A DNA stretch of 64,000 nt from Butyriboletus loyo (Eukaryota; Basidiomycota; Agaricomycetes; Boletales; Boletaceae), in NCBI GenBank assembly GCA_038093515.1, contig JBBPSI010000007.1:62001-126000 (forward strand), in the 5' to 3' direction. Position 1 is the first letter of the stretch. Every line of letters begins with the position of its first letter. Below are positions 24,023-34,898 of this stretch, piece by piece. The notes beneath the pieces are model-generated. The model saw only the letters and a list, made by a program, of their open reading frames with translations, searched no databases and had not been told where the DNA came from. Made by a program: the position numbers and the translations under genes.

Positions 24023-25425
24023 TCATATCGTGTCCTGGCTGGAATTTGGCGTATTATCATCATTCTGCATGTCTTTCTTCTCCCAACCCATCCTCGACGC
24101 AAGATAGTCCTGTCCAAGAACCTCGACAGCGACCCTCAGTGATTCTGCAACAAGATCTTCAACCCAGTCGTACTGATCCCAGAGTTCTAGCCAGCCAGCG
24201 GGGATTGCTTGTGTTACCGTGGTGCGCACCAGCTGATGCCCTGGGTCAGCTAGATGTAAGATGAATTGTAAATAGTTGTCTGTCGCGTCAGGAGTTGCCT
24301 GTGCCAGCTGAGGAAGAGAATACGATCGCGTGAAAGGCTGGACTCGGAGATAAACTGAAGAGTAAATGACTGGGTTATCGACTGATGACTCCCTTGTGGC
24401 GCCCTTGGTTTGGCTCTTGATCAGCTCGTCCAAATTGGCCTAGAGAAAGAATTGAATAGGGAAGCTTTCCAGGGTGTTATGACATTACCTGAGCAAGCTT
24501 CAGCGCAGCCTCATAGCCATCAACAATGTTGAGTTCTCGGACAGAATCTGGGGAGTCCTTGGGTTTGGACTCTTCACCGCGGTTGACGATGAGGTCACCA
24601 CCCTCGATTTGCTCCATAATCTATAGAATAGACTAAGTAACGAGAATGGATAGGTGGGTAAATATGACTTACTCGCGCGAGTGAGCGATACACGAGGGTC
24701 TCGATGCCATCGTATCCCCGCATGTCATGGCTAAGCCAGACTTGAATAACCTCATGTTCCGAGATTGGAGGAGCAACGACATTCAAGATGTCATTGAGGG
24801 TAGACAATCCAACTCTCTTGAAGTCCTGGCCTGATGATCGTCAGGAAGCTTTTGTTAATTGTCGTCATCTTTGCATACCAAGTTTGTCCAGTTGGGCCGT
24901 CTTCGCATACTCGAGGACGCCTTCTCCCCATTTGCTGACTTGCTCATTCTTGGGCAAGTTCTTCACTTGTTCATCAACGACGATTTTGGCTTGCTGATAT
25001 GCAACGGAGGCGCTGCTCCATACACTCGACCATCCCCATCCCCCTGGTGAAATGGTAGACGCGGCCGCTGCTGCATCGAGTTTGGTGGCGGAGACTGACT
25101 CTGGCTTCCCGGACAATGAAGACGTAGAGGACGACGGATGCACACCCACCCTGACGCGCTCAGTACCCTTGCGAAGGGAAGGGGTTCCAGCACGCGAGAT
25201 GGGGCGATCTATCGGCGGCGCTGTTAAACGGGTAGGCTCTGAGCTTTTCTGGGTAATTTCATCGATGAAAGCGAGGACTTCAGCGGGATCTCCCTCGTTG
25301 CTCGTATGCATATTCGAAGGTGTAGTCTGGCGATAGGTGGGAGGGCCTGCGGAGGGTTGGAGGTTGTCGAGGTCGTCGAGGAATTGAAGGGCTTCTTCCT
25401 GCTTGGACTTTGCTTTGGATGTCAT
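24023..25425 (-). CDS. MTC1-like protein (maintenance of telomere capping 1)
   Basis: Starts MTSKAKSKQEEALQFLDDLD followed by a serine/threonine-rich linker with NEGDPAEVLAFIDEITQKSS. The core has PGGWGWSSVWSSASVAYQQA, NLPKNEQVSKWGEGVLEYAK, VGLSTLNDILNVVAPPISEH and EVIQVWLSHDMRGYDGIETL. The C-terminal half includes SVYLRVQPFTRSYSLPQLAQ and WLELWDQYDWVEDLVAESLR. This is the arrangement of fungal Mtc1, a COPI-associated Golgi-vesicle protein whose loss affects telomere capping in yeast. The mechanism is not evident from sequence. Divergent from the chromodomain gene, with 143 bases between starts. Confidence 0.8.
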
Positions 25426-25568
25426 GTCGGATTAATGTTGAGACGGATGAGCGCCAAATACTTGGGCGCGTGCGCGTAGGGGATCACGTGTTACCCAATT
25501 AGATTCAGCCTTGATCCTTTTCTTAAACCTTATCGACAGCACATTGGTTCCATACTTGCTTCGACAAT

Positions 25569-28500
25569 ATGAGAAAAAAGAGAAAGGACGAAGAGGAGGA
25601 GGTATACCACGTCGGTAAGACCTGCACCAGCGTATAGACTACTCCGTGGCAACAAAGGATTTCCAGAGGTCATCGCGAGAGCACGGGTCAGTGAAGACAG
25701 TGATTGGGTAAGTGGCTCGCTCTAGCCATATTCTCCAATTCCGATGCATCAAATTATCTAGGAATATCTCGTGAAGGTGATCAGCACCGTTCGATGACAG
25801 CTAAACTTCTCATTCAACCCCCATCACACAGTGGGCGGGTTATGATTCGGACGCAGATAGGTGTGTATTATATCATAACATCCACTATGCTTCGTGGCAT
25901 TTAGTGCTTGTAGCTGGGAACCTTCGGCTAACGTACGGCAATGCGAGCGACTACTGGCAAGCTTTTGGAAACATATTGGTATGGATAATGAGGACTATCC
26001 TATCGGACACGAGGTAGCGGCTGGAGAAGACTGGATAAGTTCGTCCTTCAATTTACTATTTCCCGCAAATTCTCAACCGTTCACAGATAAAGAGAAGCGA
26101 TATTTCGCAGAGACATTTTCCAAGTCCTCGAAACAAGATTCAGATAAGGCGACGAACAAGAAGGATAGACAGGTCGGGAAAACGTTGACATGAGATCCAT
26201 GGCTAAATGACATTCTAGGGGAGACGAAAGTCGAAGTCGAGCACACCGCCTATATCAGAAAGTTCCACGAGTGACTCCGAGAGTCCAAACAGAGTACCTT
26301 TACCGAAAACACTCACTAGGAAGAAGCCCAATAGCGAAGCATACATCGCTGACACAGAAGTACGTACCTCCCATCCGTTACTTTCATCCGTGCACTTGAT
26401 TGATTCCTCTCAACATTGTAGTCCGAGTCTGAGTCCGATGGCCATCTCCGCAAGCAGGTGAGGATTGCATCCCGCTCGAAAGCCACCACAGCCTCCTCAA
26501 AGGAAATCCCTAAGGTGGGTCCTACTTCTTGCTTTCCAAAATAGTACTTTTGCCAAACAGATTCTGGCCCAGGTCGCACGACAAGAATTACCGCCAGCGA
26601 CCGGTGGTCCGTCGTCTATCGCACCACCCAAGGTTGCCGTTGTACGCACTCATCAAGATCAAAGGATCAATCCTCTCGTCAAGGCCATGAATCTACCTTC
26701 TCAGAGTGTCGAGGCCGGAAGCTCGCTCTCCACCAAGCAGCGTGTGGCTGCTGGAATACCGCCACCTTTTATTGGCCTGAAGCCGCTTCCACCCGCACCT
26801 AAGAAGTCGCTTCCACCACTCTCGTTTAAGAAGAACAAATCGCTTGTTGGCCCCAGTAGCCAGATGAAAGACGCTATTGTGTCGAGCACGTCCATTGCAA
26901 CACCTACATCACCTGTAGTTCAACCCACAGATGTTGATGCAGTTGTGGTCATGTCCCCTCAGCCAATGGATGTTGATCAGCCCGTCGATCTCTTTGATTC
27001 TATCTTGGATGATGCTGAACTGCCAGATGGAAGGTACGTGGTCCAGGGGAAGTAGAGCCTATCTAAAATGTGATTGCATGACAGCTCCGAAATATTTGCT
27101 GCTCCAATACCACCAAAATCCCAGGAAGAGATCAATGCAGAGAAGTTCTTGCAAGCTCTTCATATTCCTGCGTAAGTAATATATTATTTTTTCTTCAATC
27201 TGATTAAATATTCATATTACATCCAGGCTCAGTGGCCCTTTGTGAGTAATGTTATGATTTCATGAGATCTGCTTCATTGGGACTGAATGTTTGGGTCAAT
27301 AAAGGGAGGCTATGATATCTAATCAGTCTGACCAGCCAACAACTGAGTTGAATAAGACACTGGCCATACCAAAGTATGTTGGGTTGGTGAATAGTATTCT
27401 ATTGCTGACCTTCCTTCCAGAATACCTAAGAAGTGGAGATGGTCTGGTGATCTATTCATCAGCACTTCTGAGAGCAAAACAGAACTTCTCTCTGCTGTTT
27501 CTATATCAGATCCCAGTGGCACAAGCAACAGTTCCCACATCAACCTCTTGTTATCATCACTAGACTCACTCTGGATCTCAAAGCTATATTCAATTATTGA
27601 TCTATCACCCCTTCTTCGAGCCTGTGGAAAACCCCAGTACTTTGGTGGGCTGGAGTCAAATGAGCCTAGTGAAGAGGTGATCATGCATGGTTTGGAACTT
27701 CACTTGAAAAGTGAAGGACTGGTTGGCTTTCTTGATTCTTTGCTTAACATTTTATTGACTCTGCTTTATAGGCTGCAGCAATTCCATTGCTCCTTGATGG
27801 CTCTGAAGTAGCAGCCCTTATTGTCTTTCCAGGGACACAACAGGGGTTAACCAAGGTTCTACAAGTACCAGACCATCTACTGTCTGGAATCTCCCTTCTT
27901 GTTGTGCTTTTGCCATTTTCAGTGTCAACCATGACATCTACCAATGTTACTGGATGGAGATCCATTGAGGCTGTGACACAGTCCTCATCCAACCTACAGG
28001 ATCTGCTGGTACCCCCTGAGCTTCCCCAAGAGGCTGTGCTGTATCAGGCAATGTCCTTGTTGTGCTTTCCAAAGGCACTGCTGGACTTTCTCAATAACTC
28101 CCTCACAAGAAGAACATATTGTATCTGGCCCTTGCCTGATCAATTGTCACCAGGGTTGGATACTGCTATGCTCCAATGCATTCTCAAATCAACCAATGCT
28201 GTGTTAGCCAACCTTGAAGAGGATGTACGGGTTGTCTTCATATCCAATAGGCATTTAGACATGTTGCATACTATGCCATCACTGGTCACAAAGCGGGTCA
28301 ACTCTCCTGAAGTCCAATTTTGGACATATGGCTATTCTCTAAGCATGACCTTTCAGAGATGGAGAGTTCAGGAAATCTATCCACTAGGTATGAGGGGTTC
28401 AGTTAATGTTGTTTTGCTGCTGCAACTTAATTTACTGTAGGGGGTATTATAACATTCACTGCTTCTGCACTTGCAGAAGATCTGGTGGGTTGCCATCATC

Positions 28501-29103
28501 TAATATCCCAGATCATAGAGCATCCACTTTGGGATTGCTACCTCATTCCTGAAGTTTTGGCTATGAGTTACCTGTTGTGTAATAGTGGGGACCTGAGTTC
28601 TGCTAAGTGAGTCTGAACCTCCATATTAAACACCTTTGTTTAGCAACCTTACAGTGAATCATGCTTGACTCCTATTTTGGGCTTTATTGATCTTGGGATG
28701 GTTTCTGTAATTAGAATGCCTGAAAAAGGTCATTCTAACCAAGCAGTTTGGCTCTCCCAGGTCTTCAATCATTCCAGGGCTTGTGGGAATGAGCTGTTGG
28801 AAACCTATCTTGGAGTTCTTAGGAGCCATCCTACCACCTCAGGCATGACAACTGAACAGCTCATCACTTTTACAAATGATGAGGTCATCAAAGATATTTC
28901 AAATGCTCAAATTCAACCAATATTCATGGAAAACTATAGGAGATTTGTAGTGATCAGAGCTGCCTCTGAGAACAGTATAGCATTTGGCAAAGATGGAGTA
29001 GGTCTTTCCTTGTTTGTCTCATGATCTTCTATTGATTGTACTTCAGCTTGAGTGGTCACCACTCTCCCTGTTTGACTTCAAAGATGACTATTTTCAGCCA
29101 TGA
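25569..29103 (+). CDS. Chromodomain protein with large C-terminal domain (Chp1-like architecture)
   Basis: After MRKKRKDEEEEVYHV, small exons assemble a chromodomain: VITRARVSEDSDW, EYLVK, WAGYDSDAD, SWEPSANVRQCERLLASFWK. The aromatic cage positions (Y in VYHV, W in VKWAGY, W in SWEP-type region) look intact, so binding of methylated H3K9 is plausible. A low-complexity linker follows (TPTSPVV, PQPMDVDQPVDLFDSILDDA). From about 27.07 kb the gene encodes a long folded C-terminal part with AALIVFPGTQQGLTKVLQVP, VRVVFISNRHLDMLHTMPSL, GGIITFTASALAEDLVGCHH and ENYRRFVVIRAASENSIAFG, ending DFKDDYFQP. The architecture recalls fission yeast Chp1 of the RITS heterochromatin complex; this is not proven. 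No in-frame stop or frameshift is needed, but the second half is almost devoid of CpG. Confidence 0.75.
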
Positions 29104-29400
29104 CCACCCTAGTTCCATACCTGATTGTTGCATACCTACATGGATTCATGAATTTGTCAGACATCTTTGGGTTGAGAGAGCTCTGTAGAGCATCCCATAG
29201 TGCTATGCCTAATTCAAGTAAAACTACTTGTAACACCCAGCTTACTATGCTGCAGAGATCTTCACTAGTCTCGAACCAGATGTTCTGAGAAGTACCAGGC
29301 TAGGTGTGTGAACACTTCCTAGGGCCCAAGCTTCTGAAAAGTCACCAAAAGCAGGTGGTCTGAGACTAGATCTTCACCTGACTTGAGCTGAACAGATGGC
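27181..29400. other. CpG-depleted block
   Basis: I count only four CG dinucleotides in these 2,220 bases (near 27616, 28228, 28293 and 29272). By contrast the 60 bases at 26581-26640 alone hold seven. GC content is moderately lower but not enough to explain the loss; TG and CA are abundant. The block covers the 3' exons and introns of the chromodomain gene plus about 300 bases beyond its stop, then CpG returns from about 29,400. This pattern is what long-term CpG methylation followed by deamination leaves behind. Confidence 0.85.
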
Positions 29401-29468
29401 ATCGACACATTCCTGAAATCAACTTCTCCACCTGCGACATGCCAGGTAGCAGGCATAGTATCAGAGCA
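29229..29468 (+). mobile_element. Possible degenerate LTR fragment
   Basis: Downstream of the chromodomain gene, TGTAACACCCAG at 29229 looks like the 5' end of a Ty3-type LTR. About 225 bases later TAGTATCAGAGC (29457-29468) resembles the primer-binding-site region, complementary to a tRNA 3' end, that follows many LTRs. No coding sequence of a retroelement, no second LTR and no clear target-site duplication are visible. It lies at the edge of the CpG-poor block. This is pattern matching only. Confidence 0.25.
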
Positions 29469-29737
29469 TACTTGTTGTAAACAATGATGGCAGTAGCTTC
29501 ATTGTTCCATCAAGTCGGAGATGCGCTATCGAGAAGATTTTGTCCGAACAAGCTGGATAACTGGAATAATGTTTACTGTCAAATGAACTAGGTTAACCCC
29601 AAAACCGAATAGTACACGGGCTAAAGCGGTCCAACGTTCTGGCACATGTGATTGATGTGTCCGGTGTTGAAAGTGTCGCCGGGTCACAGGTTTAAGGAAG
29701 GTTTTACCTAATTTTCGACTCGTCTCGTTTGCTCGCC
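29469..29737. other. Intergenic, PXMP4 promoter
   Basis: With normal CpG content, this stretch precedes the PXMP4 start. I see no gene or repeat; it should contain the PXMP4 promoter. Confidence 0.4.
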
Positions 29738-30471
29738 ATGTCAGGTCTCGACGCTTTGCTGCTTAATCCTGCTTTTCATGACTGCCTTGCGATCATCAAG
29801 GGTGCCAGGAATGGGTTCGTTTATGGCGTCAAAGTCAGATTCCCTCACGCCCTCATAATGGCGATACTCTTCGGACGTGGAGAGTATGTCCGTTCGTGCA
29901 GTCACGCCAACACTCTGCTAAACCCCATGAGTTAGCTGGAAGACGCGGGGTCGTGTTATCTACCAAGCAACGAAGCAGCATGCCCTCAACCTAGCAAAGT
30001 TCGTCTCGCTGTACAAGATTCTACTGTTACTCCAGAGGAAGGCGAACGGAGGGAAGGAACGCAGTGCAGATACGTTCATCGCTGGATTGATTGGGGGGTA
30101 TGTCGTGTTCGGGGACAGGACCGCGGTCAACGAGCAGGTACGCTCCGCGCTCACGCCATGTCGTCGTGCTTAGTGTTTTCGTGAAGATCGTACTCTACGT
30201 GGTTTCGAGGGTGATCGCAGCATTTTTACCCCGTGCAGGGATACCTTATTCAAAGACATCGTCGCCGAATGGGTCCGCCCTCGCTCGTCCCGTCCCACCA
30301 GATCCTCGGTGCTTTTCGGTATTCGCGGCGTTGGCATGGGGCGCTGTGATGTGGTTGTTCAAAAATCGCGGCGAGAGCATCCAGCCTGGCATGTTCAACT
30401 CTATGACCTACTTATACCGTGACTCGGAAGTCTGGAAAGACCTTAGGACGCTCCTTTGGCACAACACATGA
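29738..30471 (+). CDS. Peroxisomal membrane protein 4 (PXMP4/PMP24, Tim17-like family)
   Basis: Starts MSGLDALLLNPAFHDCLAII and has the family segment NGFVYGVKVRFPHALIMAIL. The first intron (GTATGT...TTAG) joins FGRGD to WKTRGRVIYQATKQHALNLA. Then come KFVSLYKILLLLQRKANGGK, FIAGLIGGYVVFGDRTAVNE, IVLYVVSRVIAAFLPRAGIP and FSVFAALAWGAVMWLFKNRG, ending PGMFNSMTYLYRDSEVWKDL before RTLLWHNT. Four hydrophobic segments and glycine-rich turns fit a small multi-spanning membrane protein of peroxisomes. Its role is poorly known in any species. Confidence 0.9.
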
Positions 30472-30647
30472 TCTTACAAGATATATACTTGCGTAATGCC
30501 GGGAACACAGAGATACTCGATGCTCGTTTCCCAGTTAGAACGCCAGTTCCACTATCCCTTTGTTACCCTCGTGTTGTGGCAGATAGTCAATGGTTCTTGG
30601 AATTCGATTGCACTTGTACTGGATGGTTCGTGAGCAAATGACTACGT

Positions 30648-31619
30648 TCACGGTGATAAATACGTTACCTCGAGCATCTTGATGGCTGCCGAACAAGCCT
30701 TGTGACATGTTTTGCACAAGTCGAACTGTTTCAAGAGCACATTCATTTCGGCCGCTACGTCGGTGGCTAGCTGACTATGAACAATTTCTTCCATTTGGCA
30801 GCCGTCGCAGGACATCTCACCTGCTTCAAGTTGGGCGGCCAGCATCGTCCGAGAATCATTCCATGCTCGCATACTGTTTTCTTGATGTGCGGCACATACT
30901 CCATACCCAAAAGGGAAAATATCTTCCCGCAGAAGAATCGTTTTGAGTTGCTGTATTCTGTAACCGTGCAGACGGACAAGATCATGGTATGCGGAGACGG
31001 AAGGGATGAGCGCGATTTGATCCCCGGAGTAGGTGGAAAGTGGTGGGTGCAAGAGGTATGCACTCGCTTCAGCTGCCACGTCATCGAGATGGTTCCTCGT
31101 GGCAAACGCGTAAACCTCGAGAGGGTGGATAGAAGCATTGGCAAAAAGATGTGAGTGAAGGCCGCGTCGGAGAGGTTCTGAGAGGTCGTATTTATCGGCG
31201 ACGCGGAACATGTCCGGAAGTAGCGGAAACGGGATGAGAGGCCCCTGGTACAATGAGGCTGGTTTTCCCATCCGACGTGTCTGGCGAGCAGACGGGTCAA
31301 GGGAAGGCGGTGGCGGCGGGAAGTGTAGCAGTCTGAGCAACAGACGTAGTGTCGAAGCAGATTCGTCAAGCTCTAGGACTTCTTGAACCTCATGAGTGTT
31401 AACAAAACTATATTCCTGGTCACAACACGAGAACATGTTCCCTGTAATATCATGTCTTTAGTACTTTTTTCCTGGAAGAAAGCAAGATTCGGGAAGCGAA
31501 CGGAAGACTTCGGATGTCCGGAGTGCACTCTTGTGCACGTTAAATTCCTCCTGGTCAGGAATCGACCTAATTCGAAAATCCGGTGTCTGGGGTGCATAGA
31601 GCTCAAAGCCATCAAACAT
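30648..31619 (-). CDS. BTB/POZ domain protein
   Basis: The model starts MFDGFELYAPQTPDFRIRSI, then EEFNVHKSALRTSEVFR, and after an intron NMFSCCDQEYSF and LELDESASTLRLLLRLLHFP. The HKSAL-type motif and the LLRLLHFP strand-helix pattern are typical of the BTB fold found in large basidiomycete families. Downstream are MFRVADKYDLSEPLRRGLHS, EVYAFATRNHLDDVAAEASA and a cysteine-containing tail (CDGCQ, CKTCHKACSAAIKMLE). BTB domains dimerise and often serve as Cullin-3 adaptors, but many fungal copies are uncharacterised. An upstream exon is possible, because a TCTCC preceding the ATG could be exonic. The stop at 30648 may likewise be replaced by another exon after KMLE. Confidence 0.7.
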
Positions 31620-32040
31620 GGAGACTGTTGTGAGTATATTTGGGATAGTACTTCGAGCTCCCGTCATTATAACCAGCGTAGGAATGCACCACGCAGCAAA
31701 GTCGCAATCGTCATGAGTCATCTCTAGAAACAGACACGAATGCGTGAGAGTATGAATGTGTAGACGGTTGTTTCCATGCGTTGCAAAATACATCGTAGAC
31801 CTAAATCACGTATGAACACAGCGTGAGACGAAATGATGTGACGAGGCGGTTAGAAGGGGACATCAGCCTTGGAAAATCGAAAAGAAAAACAAAGAAGGGA
31901 GACGGGAAGGGAAGGGAAAAGAAGAGAAAGAATGGGATGCATGCCCGTGGAGTCATGGAGAGCAAAAGGCGATGGAGGTATCATCAGAGAGAGGTAAAAA
32001 GGACTGAAATCTAAATACCGAAAACCCTAGAGAGTATCCA
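31620..32040. other. Intergenic with purine-rich tract
   Basis: About 420 bases between the BTB start and the Ras stop. The stretch 31,870-31,935 is nearly all purine on the + strand (runs such as gggagacgggaagggaaggg). It is pyrimidine on the sense strand of the Ras gene, immediately downstream of its stop. No gene seen. Confidence 0.5.
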
Positions 32041-32883
32041 TCACATCACTACACACTTTGGCTTCTTAGGGTCCTTGAGCGGCTTATCACCCTGCTTGCC
32101 ATTCGTTCCAGGCTCCAATCGTTTTGTCTGTCGTAGCGCGCGGACGAGATTTGTAAAGAGCAGCTCCACGTTATACGCGGTCCTGGCCGAGGTCTCCATG
32201 AACTCGCATCCAAACGTTCGCGCAAGGGCAATGCCCTCCTCACGTGATACCTCACGTTCGTAAGTCTTGTCGCACTTGTTGCCCACCAACATAAAAATTG
32301 GCTTTTGACGCTTTACTTTGAGCATTGACTGTCGGAAAACTTCGAGTCGTTCAAATGTCGAACGTGAGGCGATCGAGTACACAAGTATAAACCCTTGACC
32401 CTCGCTACGGGGACTTGAGTAGTGGTCAAGGAAGGGTGGTGTGGGATACTAACCGTACCCATTGGTCTCTTAGGGTGGCGTACTCCTCTAGCGAATGGAT
32501 AAGAATTGGGATTTCAGCCATGGAATGGATGGCGTACCTTGTCCGGCAGTATCGATGACCTCTACAAAGCACATCTTATTGTCCACGATGAGCTGTTTCC
32601 TATAAGCGTCTTCTATCGTGGGGTCATACGTCTGAGCGGAAGAAAATTAAACAAGGTGCCGAACAAGTAGACAGAAACCGTACCTCTGCGATTGAAGAGT
32701 GAACTGATGCGTTAGACATGACATCGAATGTGTCGACTTACCGACGAAGCAGTTTAGGGTGAACTGAAGTGTGATCAGGGGGTGTGTTATAACACATGAC
32801 ACATGGGAGAGACTTACTTGGACGGCCAACGCAGTTTTGCCGACACCACCATCACCTAAGACGGCTACTCGCCAACTGTCCAT
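32041..32883 (-). CDS. Ras-type small GTPase with CaaX box
   Basis: All G motifs are present: P-loop [16 protein letters not shown], switch [14 protein letters not shown]3 [16 protein letters not shown]4 VGNKCDK, G5 ETSA. The C-terminus [11 protein letters not shown] supplies a CaaX box (CVVM, terminal Met favouring farnesylation) next to basic residues, so membrane attachment is likely. EDAYRKQ and [20 protein letters not shown] place it with Ras/Rap/Rsr1 rather than Rho or Rab. The P-loop reads GDGGVGK, with Asp at the position equivalent to Ala11 of H-Ras and Gly at 12 and 13. At least four introns; the first falls directly after the P-loop exon. Confidence 0.9.
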
Positions 32884-34559
32884 AGCTCGTCGACAGGAAA
32901 TGAAGAAAAGATGTGAGATTGGGAAAGTAATGTGTGGGATGGCAGGAGTCTGTGGACAGAGCTGAGTGGCATTGAGAGAGCAGGACAGAGAAGCAGACCT
33001 TGGATTGGCTCAGTGGAAGAGATGGGGGTCCGAGAGAGGGGAGAGGAAAGAAGAATATGTCGTGCAAAATCGTGCAAGGTCGTAAAAATGAAGGCACGAA
33101 AAACGGCCTAGTATAGAGCAGGAAAGTGTAGTGAGGAGGAGGGAAAGAAGACGGCGCTGGTCAAAGTCTCGCTGCTCCCTCGAAGCGTCGTATTTCTATT
33201 CTGCAGCGGCACTGCAAGTTTGCTGATGACCGGCTAAACTCTCACAATCTCGCTCGTTTTTGTCCCAATTCGCCCCAAACTCGGAAACTACGCAAATTAT
33301 ATTTCCTCTCCATCCCCCGCACGTCCTTTGTCCTCCCCCTCCTCAACGAGCCTCGCTCCCCAGAGCCCCATCACTCTGACCTTGCGATGCTGGCAGCAGG
33401 TTTGCATCTGTCTGTCAAGCTCCTGAGCAACTCAGTGCTACCGAAGGCAACGATAAGATCCAGAGTTATATGAAGGGGTCCGGGAAAATCATCCGGTATT
33501 TGTCTACGTGTGCTTCGTCATTCCGAGAGAATAGTGAAAAAAAAAAGGATTAACGCGAGTGTTCTCCAGCATCTGACGCATTTGACAAACCTTAGTAAAG
33601 TTGAGTTCACGACACGCCTTTGCCTCGTTTCTGGCCGTCGTCTGATGGAACCGAGGTCGCGAAACATAGCGTCTTTCAATTGGTGGAATTGAGTATGGGT
33701 TCACAAATACTTGCGGCTGCACAACAAGCAGCGTCAATGCAAGGCAAGGTCGATTCATGAGCCGCCCATCCTGATCCGCGCCATATAACCGGCACGCTTA
33801 GCATCTGGATGATCCCGAAAACAGGCCGTCCGCTGTCCCAAAGAGGTCGAATTGAAGCTCGCGATCCTGACCATGTGAACGTTTTCCGGTGCTTAGATTT
33901 AGACGCGCACGTAACGACGTGTCAAAACGAGATCATGACAGGGGAAACCCTGACCGCACAGCCATAGTTCAGAGGAGAATCGTCCCAAGAGACCAAGAGC
34001 ACACCATCTTCCGGGAAAGCCTTGTCGCAGCTGGTCTGCGTGGGCTTGAACTGTGCCGATGATTGCCTCGCTCGATAGCTACACGTGGTAGGTAACCCCC
34101 GATCCGAGCTGCCACGGAGAATGCCACCCTCGGAGTCGCATACGGTGCGGGTCCACCTCCACCACCCTCGTCCGCGCCGATGTCGAATCACTGGGCAGCA
34201 GACGTACTAACAGTCTTGGGATGAGAGATTCTCAACTGTCCAACCGACGGACATCTCTATTAACAGTACTTGGTACGTGCCTATGTGTGGTGAGTGTAGG
34301 TTGGGAAAGAGGACACGAAACAGGTATCAATCTGGGAACCGAAGGCGGGTGACTCAGTGGCAGTACTAGAACATGTGTACCTATACTCTAATGCAACAGT
34401 GGGGGTGGCGAATAATAAAGATTGAATAAGAACCTCCAAAATGCAGCCTAGTAGCGAAACAGTGCACGGAAGTGTCCGTGGACACACGAAGTTCACGGGG
34501 CGGAGAGTAGATACGTCCTCCAGGGGAACAGTATTCATGTGACGAGAAAGAGGAAGAGC
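32884..34559. other. Long intergenic region without a convincing gene
   Basis: About 1.7 kb. The first 400 bases should be the Ras-gene promoter and leader. Short open frames exist (33504-33758 and 33922-34191 on the minus strand) but neither has splice partners, a domain or a good start. 33,290-33,370 is a pyrimidine-rich stretch. I see no tRNA, repeat or transposon motif. Confidence 0.45.
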
Positions 34560-34898
34560 TCAGTCTTGTCGACTGAACTCTCCCTGTGTCAGGTCAAGGA
34601 TGAAGGTCGTCTTGAAGTTTTTGGGAGGCTCGATGAGTTTGATAGGCTTCGTTGACGAAAGGGTAGTATTTTGTGATATGGAGGCGAACGGTCGGATGGG
34701 GCGAGAGGGTGCAAAGTGGGGGTTGCGACGTGGCAATGGTCGTGGGGGAGCAGAGACGGAGGGTCCGGCGAGCGGCGAGGAGACGTATTGGGACGCAGCA
34801 CCGAGCTGGGAGCGCACGGGGGACATGGCGAGAGCTGCTGGCAAAAAAAAAAAAGAGTGAGTAGGGGGCAGCGGGGGAGGCTGGTGAGACTGACCCAT
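34560..34898 (-). CDS. Small protein, possibly mitochondrial, unrecognised
   Basis: Best read with an intron directly after ATGG at 34898-34895: gtcagt, then a branch-like CTCAC, a run of T and ttgccag. Splicing gives MAALAMSPVRSQLGAASQYV, then an Arg/Ser/Pro-rich stretch (PLPRRNPHFAPSRPIRPFAS) that looks like a mitochondrial presequence. It ends with a conserved-looking PPKNFKTTFILDLTQGEFSR before QD stop, about 93 residues. I do not recognise the family. A continuous reading through the intron is also open, so the frame itself does not decide the splice; the long pyrimidine tract does. Confidence 0.45.
   Translation of the reverse strand: MGQSHQPPPLPPTHSFFFLPAALAMSPVRSQLGAASQYVSSPLAGPSVSAPPRPLPRRNPHFAPSRPIRPFASISQNTTLSSTKPIKLIEPPKNFKTTFILDLTQGEFSRQD

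Noticed and set aside
27181..29400. RIP (repeat-induced point mutation) as cause of the composition change
   Set aside because: Ascomycete-type RIP would mutate CA to TA and create many stop codons; here CA and TG are common, frames stay open and only CG is missing.
31458..31793. Longer BTB start with an upstream exon region
   Set aside because: Open frame extends upstream, but the sequence before MFDGFELYA has no BTB similarity and looks like le­ader; kept only as a possibility.
33922..34191. 89-codon minus-strand frame with several cysteines
   Set aside because: Looked at as a small secreted protein, but it has no ATG-signal-peptide start and no flanking exons I can defend.
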